A stretch of 64,000 nt of DNA from Rhabditophanes sp. KR3021 (taxonomy: Eukaryota > Nematoda > Chromadorea > Rhabditida > Alloionematidae), in the NCBI GenBank assembly GCA_963281155.1, contig CAUJLY010000005.1, forward strand, positions 1,674,001-1,738,000, written 5' to 3'. Both the position numbers and the translations under genes were made by a program. Below, piece after piece: positions 24,630 to 36,320 of the stretch; position 1 is the first letter of the stretch; every line of letters begins with the position of its first letter. Below the pieces are notes generated by a model that ran no database searches, was not told where the DNA came from, and was given only the letters and a program-made list of their open reading frames with translations.

Positions 24630-25394
24630 ATGAATAAATTTATTATTACTAGTATTTTGGTTGTTTTAATTAGTTCTGCTTTGGCCAGTCCTATTAAGAA
24701 TCTGGAGGAACAAAAGCATAAGGAAATGGATCCTAAGACTAAGGCTTTGCTGACAAAGATTCATGGGGTTTTTTTCATTGTTGCTTGGTTCTTTTTCGTA
24801 GTCAATGGAGTTAATTATTTAAGATACTATAAGCCTATGTTTGATGACAAAAGTTTGTTTGGGCAAAAAGTGTGGTTTAATATTCACCGAATTTTCAATT
24901 TTATTGCCGTTGGACTAATGATAATTGGAACAATTGTAATTTTCATTGCTCACGAATTCCGTTGGACTGGTCCAAGAGTTGGCGGTGGAAGTTACAATTC
25001 AAATGGAAAAGCTTTGCATGCCTTATTTGGTATCTTAGCTGTTGGTTTGGCAGTAGTTCAAGTCGTAAACTCGTTTTTAAGATGTGCTCCAGGAGACAAA
25101 AACAGTTTAAGATATATTTTCAACTGGTCGCATAGAATTTTAGGAATTGCATCCTTATTACTAGCCGTGGCAACAATTTCATTAGCTGCTAAATTCTTCG
25201 GAAATCACTTCGTCCCCAACTCAGCTCCCTTAACTGTTCTTTACGTTTTCTACGGATTTTTCATAGGATGCATATTTGTCAACGAACTATCAACAAGATA
25301 TCAATACCACAATCTTTTAATGACATCGCTCGTTACCTTCATTATTGCTTCTCTAGTTACCGTCACCTGGATTACAGCACTCATCGTTCAGTAA
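24630..25394 (+). CDS. Cytochrome b561-domain membrane protein A
   Basis: A single exon encodes 254 residues. A signal peptide (MNKFIITSILVVLISSALAS) is followed by six hydrophobic helices of a cytochrome b561 core. Four histidines sit in the places expected for two heme b ligand pairs: TKIHGVFF, FNIHRIFNF, KALHALFG and NWSHRILG. WFFFVVNGVNYLRYY and LRYIFNWSH are further family-like segments. Such proteins pass electrons across membranes, often from ascorbate to ferric iron or monodehydroascorbate. There is no fused DOMON or reeler domain, so this is a stand-alone b561 core. The ATG at 24630 is the first in frame after the TATA box. It forms a tandem pair with the gene at 25520. Confidence 0.85.
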   Translation: MNKFIITSILVVLISSALASPIKNLEEQKHKEMDPKTKALLTKIHGVFFIVAWFFFVVNGVNYLRYYKPMFDDKSLFGQKVWFNIHRIFNFIAVGLMIIGTIVIFIAHEFRWTGPRVGGGSYNSNGKALHALFGILAVGLAVVQVVNSFLRCAPGDKNSLRYIFNWSHRILGIASLLLAVATISLAAKFFGNHFVPNSAPLTVLYVFYGFFIGCIFVNELSTRYQYHNLLMTSLVTFIIASLVTVTWITALIVQ

Positions 25395-25519
25395 AGTATT
25401 ATTGAAATTATTTATGAAAAACGGGTTTTTACAAATGAAAAATACATTTAATCAGACATGATGAATTCATTTATATATTTATAAAATTTGCGGAAGTGTT
25501 TTAATAAACCACCATTTTA

Positions 25520-26285
25520 ATGATTTCGTTTTTTATATTTTTGTATTTTATACATTTTTGTGAATGTCATTCTAATCATGGAGAACTTGCAACAGATTCG
25601 ACTGATTTCTTAATTAGAGTTCATGCTGTTTCCTTTATATTTGCTTGGTTGTTTTTTATTATTAATGGGGTCAATTATGCCAGGTATTATAGAGGGTTTT
25701 TTGAAGATAAATTAGTTTTTGGGAATAAAATATGGGTGAATGTTCATAGAATTGTTAATTGCTTTGGGGTTCTTTTGATGCTGGTAGGAACTTTTGCAAT
25801 TTTAACTTTTGCAAACTTTATGTGGGTTGGACCAACGGTAAATAAGAACTTAAAATGTTGATTAAATCATTTAGATCCATGGCAAGACAAATACGTCACC
25901 TGTATCAATGCATTCTTTATTTGGAACCTTAGCCGTTTTATTAGCAATAATTCAAATAGCAAATTCCTTCTTAAGATGTGATCCCAAGCACAAATACAGG
26001 TGTATATTCAACCATGCTCATAGATTTATTGGGATGCTTTCCTTTAAATTCGCTTTATCGGCAATCTGGATAGCTGGAACTCATTTTAGTGATCATTTTC
26101 CAAAAGGCTCAAATCCAATGCGGATTATTTACTTGTTTTTGGCAGTTATCATTTCATATATCATATTTAATGAAATTTTGAGATATTACAAGTATTATCA
26201 TTTGTTGATAGCTTCACTGTTGACTTTTGTGATTTTATCTTTTGGCATAACCTCATGTTTAGCATACCTTATTATAATTAAATAA
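25520..26285 (+). CDS. Cytochrome b561-domain membrane protein B
   Basis: Two exons (25520-25837 and 25875-26285) encode 242 residues. The product is a paralogue of the preceding gene: signal peptide MISFFIFLYFIHFCEC, then IRVHAVSF, VNVHRIVN, SMHSLFGT and NHAHRFIG supply the four candidate heme-ligand histidines. FIINGVNYARYYRGFF and NSFLRCDPKHKYRCIFN match the upstream copy. It has an intron after GPT that copy A lacks, and amino-acid divergence is considerable, so the duplication is not recent. Predicted role: transmembrane electron transfer. The ATG is 125 bases past the stop of copy A. Confidence 0.83.
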
Positions 26286-26435
26286 TAAAATATCAATTTT
26301 GTTTAATAATAAAAATATGAATGTTGTTTAATAAAAAAATATGAATGTTGTTTAATAATAAAAATATAAATGTTGTTTGATAAAAAATATAAATGTTGTT
26401 TGATAAAAAAATATTAATTTTGGTTAATACTAAAT
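26286..26435. repeat. AT-rich minisatellite
   Basis: About five to six imperfect tandem units of 25-30 bp with the core AAAAATATGAATGTTGTTTA begin directly after the stop codon of b561 copy B. They probably form part of its 3' UTR or lie just beyond it. Units diverge (AATGTTGTTTGAT variants) towards the right end. Confidence 0.8.
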
Positions 26436-26733
26436 TGAATAATTTAAATAAAACTAGTTGAAAATAAGCTTCTAATTCATTTGATGACCTTTTATAAGTA
26501 AATAGCTTATTTACCAACCTCATCTTAATTGAAGACAAAAAGTTCACTTTAAAACCTGTTCGAAATAGATATTATTACTAAATGAATTTGAGCTTATATT
26601 TATTTTGATCCAATTCAAACTATTCTCTAATAATGTGTCAGTAATGACGACTTAAGAAGATTTTGAATAGGTTGATAGTGTTAAGATTTTTATTTCAATT
26701 TATTCATTGATATAGTTCATTTGATTTTTTGAA

Positions 26734-27312
26734 ATGAAATTTATTTATTTGGTTGTTGTGATTTTGGTTGAGTTTAGTATTGCTATTTGTGGATTTAATT
26801 TAATTCCGGCGCCGTTGAAGAAACTATTTTGTAAGACGAATCCTAATTTTCTTTTTTGCAATGAATCTGCCTTGATTCCTTTTCATCTGGATAAGGAATA
26901 TAAATTAAAAATTTGCGATTATAAGCCGGAACTTTTATTTTGTCAGAGGTTTAGAAGTGGAGGGAAGGTCAATGTTGGCAAGACAAATTCAATTACTTAC
27001 ACGTCGATGGAAAAATTGCCTGTTGTAATTGTGAATAAATTCACTGAAGAAGTTCCAGTATCCACTACTACATCAAGTGAAGAAAAAGTAGAACCAGAGG
27101 ACAAAATAAAAGAACAAGTAGTATCTAGAACCATCGAAGAAGAAGAACTACTAGAACTAAGTAAAATCATTCCAACCTCAGACCCCAACTTTGCGGATGC
27201 TTCCTCAGAAGGCAGTGGTCTCGATAGTTATGAATCAATTCTGTCAACATCAGCATCTCTAGCGCAATTAAAAATTTCAATTCAACCTGAGGATATTAAC
27301 CGATCCCGTTAA
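26734..27312 (+). CDS. Small secreted protein, unknown
   Basis: A single exon encodes 192 residues. A signal peptide (MKFIYLVVVILVEFSIAICG) is followed by a Cys-containing module of about 55 residues with two similar units: LFCKTNPNFLFC and KICDYKPELLFC, i.e. two C-x(8)-C pairs. The rest is Ser/Thr/Glu-rich and probably disordered, with EEEELLELSK helix-like residues. The pattern suggests a secreted protein with a short disulfide-linked repeat domain. No family recognised. Confidence 0.65.
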   Translation: MKFIYLVVVILVEFSIAICGFNLIPAPLKKLFCKTNPNFLFCNESALIPFHLDKEYKLKICDYKPELLFCQRFRSGGKVNVGKTNSITYTSMEKLPVVIVNKFTEEVPVSTTTSSEEKVEPEDKIKEQVVSRTIEEEELLELSKIIPTSDPNFADASSEGSGLDSYESILSTSASLAQLKISIQPEDINRSR

Positions 27313-28047
27313 ATAAACATTGTACTTATGTTATATTAAATTTTTTTACTTACCCTACATCATATCTTAGTAAATTTGTTTTAAAAAAATTTGGACTACA
27401 CATACTTTAACTAAAAGATATCATATTTAAAGTAAATGTCCTCCCGAAATTCTCAAGAAATAGTTCTGACTTGCTGGTTTCACTTTTTTAATGTTGTGAG
27501 AACAATTGTGCCAACCATTTAAAGAAACTAAATTCGGCATCGACATTGTTTTAATTTTTTGTTCTACAAAATGAACTCACACGCACATATACATTTAGAT
27601 TATTGATACATTTTTGATAGATATCATTTGTCAAACAAATTAAACATCATAATCTTATTGAAATATGAGTTACATATACTTTTGAGTAAATTTGTTGCGT
27701 ACTATTCTACTCTAAAATAAGTATTACTTTATTTGAATGTATATAATTTGTAGATGAACTGTTAAATAATAATAAAAAATATTTTGAATGTAATTAGATT
27801 CACTTTCTCTTAGAGGTATCTTTTTGTATGTATGTGTTTATGTATTTATTTAACTCATTACCAGACAACACAAAAGAGTATTTTATAATTTTTATAATGA
27901 TCAAGATAAATGGTATAGTCTGTTAAGCCACTTCATTCTTACAATTTGTCTTTTTAACATTTAAATGTACTTTAGAAATACCTACACAAATTTATTGATA
28001 TTATTATTGTGTGCAACTAAAATTAATCTAAATTCAATGTAAATATA
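27313..28047. other. Intergenic, no gene seen
   Basis: AT-rich gap upstream of the receptor pseudokinase. No TATA box or coding frame stood out. Confidence 0.55.
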
Positions 28048-30569
28048 ATGGACTTTTACTTAATTAATGGTCGTTCTATTGGGACGATATTTTTTACTAT
28101 ATGGCAATTATTCCTATTATTGGAGGGTGCTAATATTAACAAGACAGAAATTATTTTTGGAAATTGTCAAGATGTTAGGGGATGGATTAAGATAGCCAAT
28201 AAAATGAGAATAATTAATAAACCCTTCGTGGTTCAATTTGATAATCAAAAATCGAGGGTTGTGTCGGAGAAGAGTATTGAATTAGTTTTGTTGTTGTATT
28301 TAGAAGATGTTCCCGTTCCTGACATTGATCTGAACTTTTTTTACGATAATATTGAAGTTAATTGGGTGCCAAAGATTTCGGATGGTGTTATTCCACAGCG
28401 GTATGAACCTAAAATTATTGACATTTTGTTTACCAAAACTAATGAAACCCAAATTACTATTCATTTTTCGGAAGTTAACTTTTTATTGGAATCTATGTAT
28501 GAAATAAATGTAGGTATTAAATTAGTAAATTAAATAACTTTATAGATACACCAACTGCTGCTGAATTCATGTCCAAATTTCATAAACTTCAATCCGCCAT
28601 TAAAAAAATTAATCACCTTCAATTGTGCTAATTTTAGTCCCAATTTGTGCAAGAAAGCATCGATGAAATTGTCAGATAAAGATAACAATCATCAGAATGA
28701 AACTTACAATCCACAATGCTTAAGTATTGATAGATGGTCGGCAGCGCTTCAAAAATTCAGTGATGGAAATGCCCATGCTTTAGTTTACGTTGAATACCCT
28801 TTAATTGAAGAAGATAAAATGAATAAATTATTCAAGTATGTTGCTTTTCTTGGACCTTGCTTGAAAGGTAGAGAAATAGTAGATAATAAATGCGAAATGA
28901 AAATATCTAAAACGCAGAGAAAAACGATGTGCTCGCCAAGAAGAAAGAATTGTACTGGCAAATCTTCTGTCAAATTCAGCAAAGTTGATTTTGGAACTGC
29001 TAATTATGCTATTTTAATCTGCACTGTTTTATATGAACAATTCACCGATTCGTGGGATTACTCAAAACTCAACTTTTCTGCTTCACTAGGCGAAGTTATA
29101 AATTATTCACCTGAAGATGAAGCTATACACAAGGAAAGTTATAATATCACTATTCATCGAAGGACCGTAATCGCTTATGGAACACTTGTATTAGTTTTGA
29201 TTGTCATGCTGTTGTGGATGTATATTTCAAAGATACGTCAAAAGTATGCAAAACCAATAATTGAGCTTTCTGCAATTGCCCAAAAGAAAATTAGTCATTC
29301 TAAGAGTTTTAATAATTTCTTTACGCCTGGTGATTTGAATATTAAATTTGACAAACCTATTGCGTATGGATTAACTTCAACTATTTATAAAGGCCACTTT
29401 GCAGCGCACGTTGAAGCTCCTGCTTTTAGAAACTGCATGATGGATGAAAGTAAAAAAATAACTATCAAAGTTCCAAAACCTTGTGCTAATGAAAAAGAAA
29501 GACATCAATTAAATAACGAATTAATAATAAACAAACACCTCAGCCACCATTCGAAAATAGTAAATTTTCTAGGAACAACATCAATAGCAAATGAGAAAGT
29601 TCCAATATTTGAGTATTGTTCACGACGTGATTTAAAATCATTTTTAGATTTGTCCCGTAAACATGTAACATATTTACAAACACTCGGTTACGAAATTGGA
29701 GTATGTGATCATTTAACAGTTGCGGAGATGAATGAAGAGTTAATTGTCACTTTAAAAAATGCGATAGGCATTGGGATACAGGTTATTTGCGGAATGGTGA
29801 GTGAAACATATGTTTTAGGGTTCTATTTTTAATCTTGTCAAATAATGATATTTACGTGCTTTTTTTGTAGGAATATTTGCAAAGTAAGGAAATTATTCAT
29901 TGCTCGCTTAGGTCCAAGAACGTCTTTTTAACAAAGAACTTTAGTGTAAAAATTGCTAATTTTGGTAAATCTTTTCTCATTTCTGACCTTCCAAGACGTC
30001 AAAAGCAATTTAGTGGTATGATGGATATTTTAGATGATGAAAACTACAGATGGTTGCCAACTGAAACTGTCAAAGACAATAAATATTCACACAAAGTAAT
30101 GATCTGGGCCTTTGCAACGTTTATGCAAGAAGTATTGACACTAGGTGGTTTTCCATACGCAGCCAAGGTGTCAAGTCGAGAAGGGTATATAAACTTTGTT
30201 TCAAACAACAATTGTAGACTGTCAAAGTCTGAAAATTGCCCTCTTAATGTCTATGCAATACAACAAAGTTGTTGGCTAAACACACGTGAAGATAGACCCA
30301 AAGTAGTGAATCTAAAAAATTCTTTTGTAAATATGTATAAAAACATTTCGACGACCGATTACGTCAAAAACTACAACTTCGTACCTGAACCCGATTCCTC
30401 TATTTATCAAGATTACTTCGAAACAAACTCACAAATACCAATGATTGATAGAGCCCTTTCTTTGGAATCGGACTATTGTTTGAATTCGACGACACCACGT
30501 ACCCCTCCGAACAAACACAATTTTTTGTCAGAAACAGAAAGATTGCTAGGATTTACGAAGTATGATTAA
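28048..30569 (+). CDS. Receptor-like transmembrane protein with tyrosine-kinase-like pseudokinase domain
   Basis: Three exons (28048-28509, 28546-29796, 29871-30569) encode 803 residues. An N-terminal hydrophobic signal (TIFFTIWQLFLLLEG) leads to an extracellular region of about 340 residues with several cysteines, then a single transmembrane helix (VIAYGTLVLVLIVMLLWMYI, about 364-383), then a kinase-like domain. Fold landmarks are visible: ITIKVPK (the VAIK lysine, about 462), YLQSKEIIHCSL, VKIANFG, YRWLPTET and MIWAFATFMQEVLTLGGFPY. Catalytic residues are lost: HRD reads HCS (581-583), DFG reads NFG (Asn601), and the glycine loop is YGLTSTIYKG. So phosphotransfer is unlikely and a scaffolding or allosteric signalling role is inferred. 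The overall layout recalls nematode-specific receptor kinases of the KIN-16 type. Confidence 0.8.
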
Positions 30570-30705
30570 AAATAACTTATTTATTAATTGCGGTTGTCAA
30601 CAGTTTGTTTGCTTATGGGGTTGAGGACAGATTAAAGTAATAGGAGGAAGTATTTGAAATTATTTGAAATTACATTTTGAGGAGAAAGTAAATATAAATT
30701 GGAGC

Positions 30706-30714
30706 TATATAAAG
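30706..30714 (+). promoter_or_regulatory. TATA box of the Q/N-rich secreted gene
   Basis: TATATAAAG lies 46 bases before the ATG at 30760, a spacing typical of strongly expressed nematode genes with short leaders. Confidence 0.6.
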
Positions 30715-30759
30715 GAGTACAAAAATTCAATTTATCATATTCTTTTATTGAAAGAAAAA

Positions 30760-31277
30760 ATGAAGGTTTTAGCTTCGTTGGTCTGTTTGATTGCTGCTGC
30801 TAGTGCTCAATATTATTATGCTGTGAGTTTTTGAGATATAAATAAAATATAATTATTTTTCGATAGTATCCGTATTATTATTATCAAACGCCGTATGCTT
30901 ATGCTCCAGTGACAGCACAGGTGCAAAATACCCCAACGCAACAACAAACACAACAAAATCAACAACAGCAGCAAATGAATTCCCCAAATAGTGCAACGAA
31001 TTCCAACGCGACAGCAAGATTTTACGACCCTTCCGCCAAACCAGTACAAACCCAACAACAACTCCAACAAGATCCAACAAATTCCAAAGCTTCGCAATAT
31101 TACATTCAGCAAGCGTCAACTCAAAAACAAAATGATCAACCAAACTCTCCACAAACACAACAACAAAATGAGCAACCAAACTCTCAACAAACCCAACAAC
31201 AAACTACCCTCCTAACCCAGCCAATGTATTATTATTCCCCCTACTATTATTATTACCCATCTTACCTTAAAAGATAA
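30760..31277 (+). CDS. Secreted glutamine/asparagine-rich protein
   Basis: Two exons (30760-30822 and 30867-31277) encode 157 residues. A signal peptide (MKVLASLVCLIAAASA) is followed by a Tyr-rich block (QYYYAYPYYYYQTPYAYAP), a central Gln/Asn/Ser/Thr region including PTQQQTQQNQQQQQM and PNSPQTQQQNEQPNSQQTQ, and a C-terminal block MYYYSPYYYYYPSYLKR. There are no cysteines. Tyr-rich ends around a Q/N-rich core suggest a cross-linkable or aggregating extracellular material such as cuticle, eggshell or pharyngeal lining; this is inference. Neighbouring small secreted genes have similar TATA spacing. Confidence 0.75.
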
Positions 31278-31456
31278 CTGAAAGATCATTGTCAAACTAT
31301 AATATTGTGTACTTTTTCAAATATTAAAAAAAGATGTCCGATTTAGTCAAAATAAAGAAACCACGCCCTTTGTCCTTCTTTTAATTAAATTGTAACGATA
31401 ACGTTACTGCGTCTTTAAAGGGTAGTTGATGACATCATCAGTGTGTTGATTTAGAG

Positions 31457-31466
31457 TATATAAAGG
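31457..31466 (+). promoter_or_regulatory. TATA box of the GY-rich peptide gene
   Basis: TATATAAAGG lies 44 bases before the ATG at 31510. A GATA-like site (CGATAA) occurs near 31396. Confidence 0.6.
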
Positions 31467-31491
31467 CGACTTGAAACAAGTAAAGATATAA

Positions 31492-31797
<306 letters not shown>

Positions 31798-31949
31798 TTC
31801 TCTCTCCACTAATTTAAATACGACAAATTAAAATCTCCTTATTCTGAATAAATGCTACATTCAAAAAATTGCACACTCTAATCTTTTACAGTTATTCATT
31901 TATTACATTCTAATCTTTTACATTTAATTATTTATTACACTCCGATCTA

Positions 31950-33819
31950 TTACAATTCTTCTGAATTTTTCTTACTAATTTTATGGACAGTATCAGTCAC
32001 CACATCATAACCGAATTCATCTCTAAGTTGTTTCCAAAATTGAGATTGTTCCTGCAATAAATGCGAGCTCATTTTGGGATATGATTGTAATTCCATAAAT
32101 TTAGTCTCTTTTCCCATATTTTCCCATTTCGTTTCGTCTGTTGATGGATTACCGGTTTTGACGAAATTACCAATTGATGTGGTTAAATATTTACTGAATA
32201 AATGATCTTCGTTTGACCATGTGAAGGTTCCAAAGATGTTAAAGTTAAACACTAAAAAGGATAAAAGTTATAAAGGAAATCTTGACTTACTGTATGGATA
32301 TTCATTGCCGTGCGTGGCTCCTACGTTTAATCCTACGCCTATTTTGGGGTCGGAAAAGTAAATCGGGTTAAAATAAGTATTCTTGTACAAAAAGACTGGC
32401 CAATCGTTGTTTGATCTTAGCTCTGCTTCCCATAAGGAACCAACGGAAATAGTTAAGTCGCTTGCTAATTGGGTGTAAGCGTTGAGATAAAAGATGTGAT
32501 CTTTTGGAGCATTATTTCCATGCTTTGTGTAGAATTTGAGTATTTTATCAGTTACTTTATCACAGTTCTTTCCATATCTGTCTGATGTGACCACTAATTT
32601 TTTTATCATATCAAGGAATGTGCTCTCGTTGAACTGATTGAAATGTGATGGCTCAACATAAATATTATTAATACTTTTTGTTAATCCAAGAATAGTAAAA
32701 AATGAACCTTCTTGATCTGTGAAACCAGTATAAACTGGGATTTTCTTTGATTCCTTAATTAATTCAGAAACAGGTTTAGGAAAGAAGTCCCCGTCGAAAC
32801 GTGGTTTAAACTTTAACAACGACATATCATCTAAAGCAGTCCCGATAAGTTGGGATGAATCTAAAATTTGTTTAATGCTTTTGGTTCTCAGACATTCCTT
32901 TAAGTTAGTTGTACAATTTAGTGCACTTCCTAATTCCTTTGTCGAACCAACTACATTTTCCCCAATAGCCCAATTTGATAATGCAGACCCTGACATGGCA
33001 ATAATTTTCGAGATGTAGTTTCGAGAGTAAGGGGAAACTGATAAGGCACCTACACTGGCTGAACCAGCTGACAACCCAAAAGCTGTCACATCTGAGGCAT
33101 TTCCATTGAAAGCTGCTATGTTTTCATTGACAAATTTAAAAGCTAAGGCTTGGTCGAAATATCCGTAATTCCCTTTGAAGTCTTCATCTCCTGAACTTCC
33201 GAAGCCAAAGACTGCTAAGCGATAATTAATTGTTACCACTACTATGCCTTGGTCAACAAAATTTTCAGCCAATGTCTTGTAGTTGTAAAAGGAAGCTGTT
33301 CCTACTCCGTAGCCTAAAAATCAATTAATAATTGCTAATAAATGCTTTTATTCACCTCCTCCATGAACCTAAATAATTAATATAGTTGTTATAAAAAAAT
33401 TGGAAATTACTTACCCATACAAGAACAGGATAACCGCCCTCTTTAAACGTGCTTGGCTTAATAACGTTCAAAAACAAACAATCTTCACTCGTTTCAAATA
33501 CAATTCCATCCCTTTGCAAAGGCACGCACTGAGGTCCGAATTTCTTAGTCTCTTTAATGCCTTCCCATGAAAATGGCGGAACTGGTTTCTAAATAAATAT
33601 GAATTTGTAATTAGAGAATATCTGACGAACCTCAAATCTCAACGAGTCAACGGGTGCTTTAGCAAATGGAATTCCTAAAAAGACGTTGAAAGTAGAACCT
33701 TTGGCCGTAGAATAGTCAAATCCTTGAACTTTGCCATAAAGAGTATCAACAATATGGCCACTAATTACTCCCAAACAATGCAGTAGAATTAATATTGATG
33801 GTGTAATCACGCGTGACAT
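31950..33819 (-). CDS. Secreted type-B carboxylesterase
   Basis: Five exons (33819-33631, 33588-33415, 33368-33356, 33313-32291, 32251-31950) encode 566 residues. It is an alpha/beta hydrolase of the carboxylesterase/cholinesterase family with a signal peptide (SILILLHCLGVISG). Landmarks: VQGFDYS, FLGIPFAKAPVDSLRFE, SEDCLFLNV, VHGGGYGVG oxyanion loop, and nucleophile elbow FGLSAGSA (Ser207; the family consensus has Glu where Leu is). Glu327 (DQEGS) and His460 (ATHGNEY) complete a plausible Ser-Glu-His triad. Phase requires a 13-nt microexon encoding VHGG. An acceptor (TTTTTAG) ends nine bases before the ATG. A TGATAA site upstream (33885) would fit intestinal GATA-factor control, as known for gut esterases. 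Confidence 0.9.
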
Positions 33820-33884
33820 GCTTTCAATCTAAAAAATTAATTTAATGGTTGATGATCGTCGTTGACAACACGGGGTCGTCGCCT

Positions 33885-33891
33885 TGATAAC
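33885..33891 (+). promoter_or_regulatory. GATA-factor-like site upstream of carboxylesterase
   Basis: TGATAAC lies 66 bases upstream of the esterase ATG (gene on the minus strand). Nematode intestinal genes commonly use TGATAA sites bound by ELT-2-type factors. A TTTATAAA near 33924 could be a TATA element. Short motif, so chance occurrence is possible. Confidence 0.35.
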
Positions 33892-33928
33892 AAAGTAAAT
33901 AAATAGATGTAGTTTGTAAAAAGTTTAT

Positions 33929-34560
33929 AAAGATCGTCCATAGCTGAAAAAGTAAATAAGGGAATGTACAAACATCCCATTTTTCTCATCGGAACAAGAT
34001 TTAACAATCATCAAAAGTACATGCTTAAGATTAACAACTAAATTTATATGTACATCTATATAAGTAAGTAGTCGGCAAATAGTTTGTTTTTTGAAGCTAG
34101 TAGTTAACTTGCGATAGAATAAGTAAGCTTGGAGGAATATGACTATATGTATTTTTCTTTCTTTTTATATGCCAACAATATATAAATAAATATATCCCTT
34201 CGATTTTGTTTAGCCTTTTTTTGTTAATTTTTTGTTTGCTTTCTTCACATTTTTGACATATGCCAATATCCATAATTTAAAAAATAGCTACACACAGAAG
34301 GTTTTTGCAAATTGATGGGTTTGAGTAGTTTTGTTTCTTAGAAAAGTTGTGTCGTCGAGATGTACATTTTATACGAATTAGTAATGGCAGGTAGAGCATA
34401 TTAAAACAGCACTAAACAACCATCTAATGGAAGTTGAGCATTTATTTATGAACATTTTAAAAACGCATGTATAGCGTGCATAAATCAATCATCAACTTTT
34501 TATACATACTCGAATTGTCTTTTTTGTTTATATACTTTATTAAAAAAGAAAATTAAATAA
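33929..34560. other. Intergenic, no gene seen
   Basis: AT-rich DNA between the esterase promoter and the aspartic-protease fragment. No frame recognised. Confidence 0.5.
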
Positions 34561-34564
34561 CACA

Positions 34565-34690
34565 TTTAATGCTTGGCCCGATTTGCTTGTTTCCGGTATC
34601 GTAGATAGAATAACCGGATGAAGATGTATTCAATATCAGAGATAACTTGTTCTTTCTTGGTGTAAGAGTAGGTTCAAACCTACAATTTTA
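34565..34690 (-). pseudogene. Aspartic-protease gene fragment
   Basis: About 120 bp closely resembles two separated parts of the intact protease gene at 38198-40137. One part matches the exon end encoding SHTKAEQVISD (here YSYTKKEQVISDI); it is joined directly to sequence matching the last exon (FIRSYCNVYDIGNKQIG...AKH, here a degraded FIR...GNKQIG...KH and stop). The intervening exon and both introns are absent, so the copy resembles an exon-skipped transcript or a deletion product. It cannot encode a protease. Confidence 0.75.
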
Positions 34691-36320
34691 ATTCCCTGCC
34701 AGGAATGTTTTTTAAAGGTGATGACTGGATAGTAATTGAAAAAATACGAATGATGCCTGGTGTTAATTTATCAGGAAAAAGAGGAAACTGTATTTGCACA
34801 ATTATTGAACATAATAATGTGCCATCTGAAAGGTTATGGACATTTCAACAACTATAATTGTTATCACATTTTTAATAGCTTATGATAGCATGTTTGTAAT
34901 TTAAAATCAGTTCAATGAAGACATTTAAAGGAGAACGATGATATTTAAATGCGTTAGATTGGATAAGTAAAATAGTTCCAAAAAGAATATTCTATGGAGA
35001 TTTATCATTTAAGAGCATGACTTATTCACTTTATAAAAGCTGTCATTTAACTGAACTTAAAAATTTCCTTGTACTAAACCTGAAATTCCGTAAATTCGTC
35101 GTGTAACTACTTTTTTTGTAAAATATTTAAATGCCCCCCTGCCGAGCAGAAGAGAGATATTGAAGATTTTTTTAATGATTTAGGTATAAAAAAACTGTGG
35201 CTTTCAAACTGCATCAACAGAATTTTTATAAAATATATATTGCTCCGGGTCATAGGGTTAAAGGGTTGAGGACCTTGATTTGCTCCAGGAATGAGTCTTA
35301 AGCTGTATTTTTAGAAAAACTGAGTCTAGTGCCATATTTATAAAATTAAGAGCTTAAGGGGTTCGCTTGCTAGGATGACTAATAAGGGAAGACCACAAGT
35401 GGTAAAAACAAATATTTTTTTTAAAAGTGCTTAGAATGTGCAAAGTCGTTATACTAAATTGGAATACATGTCATAGAGTGTTATAAAGATCAATAGAGCC
35501 TATGGAACTGTTTGGATGACCTACCATGACCCAAGACTTATAGATACTTTTTTCACAAAAAGTGTTTTACTAATGATTATATTGGTTTAAATGCATGAAA
35601 TAAACCGTCGCTTTTGCATAGACCTGAGGAGGCAATTGAGAGTCATTACACAAAGTGAGAAAATATCGGTTTATAATAATAAATCAGTGCTCCATGTTGA
35701 TTATACTTTTTCAACCAACGTAAGACGAAATTTCAATTAAAGCACATATGAAGGTAAACAGGCACAATTATTAGACTTAACGAGTTTAAAGCATTTTTCA
35801 TAACCCAGCCCTTCCGTATTGCTCATAGTGGTATAGCGAAAATATTTAAATGCAACAAAAACAGTTTTGTTAAAAACGGGGCTAAAGCTATGCTCAACTT
35901 TTTGATTTTATTATTTTCAAAATACTTTAAACATTTTCTGTATTATTTCAATCAAAAATGCCGTAATGCAAAACCCGTTTTCGTTTAACAAATCTCCAGT
36001 ATCAACCCAGTTAGCCGTAAATTTTTTCGATTTATAATTTTTTATAAACATTCTTTAATTGTATCTTAATAATTTTGCCTTAATAAAACGTTTAATTTTT
36101 TTATTCAGGTTTGTTTATGAATCATAAAACAAATAATTCGTCAATTTTGACAATCTTCATGACTTTTATGACCTGTTTATGAATCAGAATCATCTATATG
36201 ATAACTTAAGAAAGTTGAATATTTTTGAACGACGTAAAGAGTTATATATAGCTTGAACTTATCATTCTGCCAGATTATGCTGTTAAATTTGATTCTATTA
36301 CTACGAACAAATTATTTTGG
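34691..36320. other. Non-coding or decayed DNA between protease fragment and OTU ORF
   Basis: No open frame of interest. It may contain the 5' part of the decayed Helentron, but I could not recognise it. Confidence 0.4.

Noticed and set aside
26293..26547. Minus-strand ORF with repeated NNIHIFL-like units
   Set aside because: Artefact of the AT minisatellite after the second b561 gene.
30816..31179. Minus-strand Leu/Val-rich ORFs
   Set aside because: Antisense of the CAA-rich (Gln) repeats in the Q/N-rich secreted gene.
34660..34685. GGTTCAAACC, a perfect tRNA B-box-like sequence
   Set aside because: No A-box or cloverleaf upstream; the sequence is explained as part of the degraded aspartic-protease fragment.
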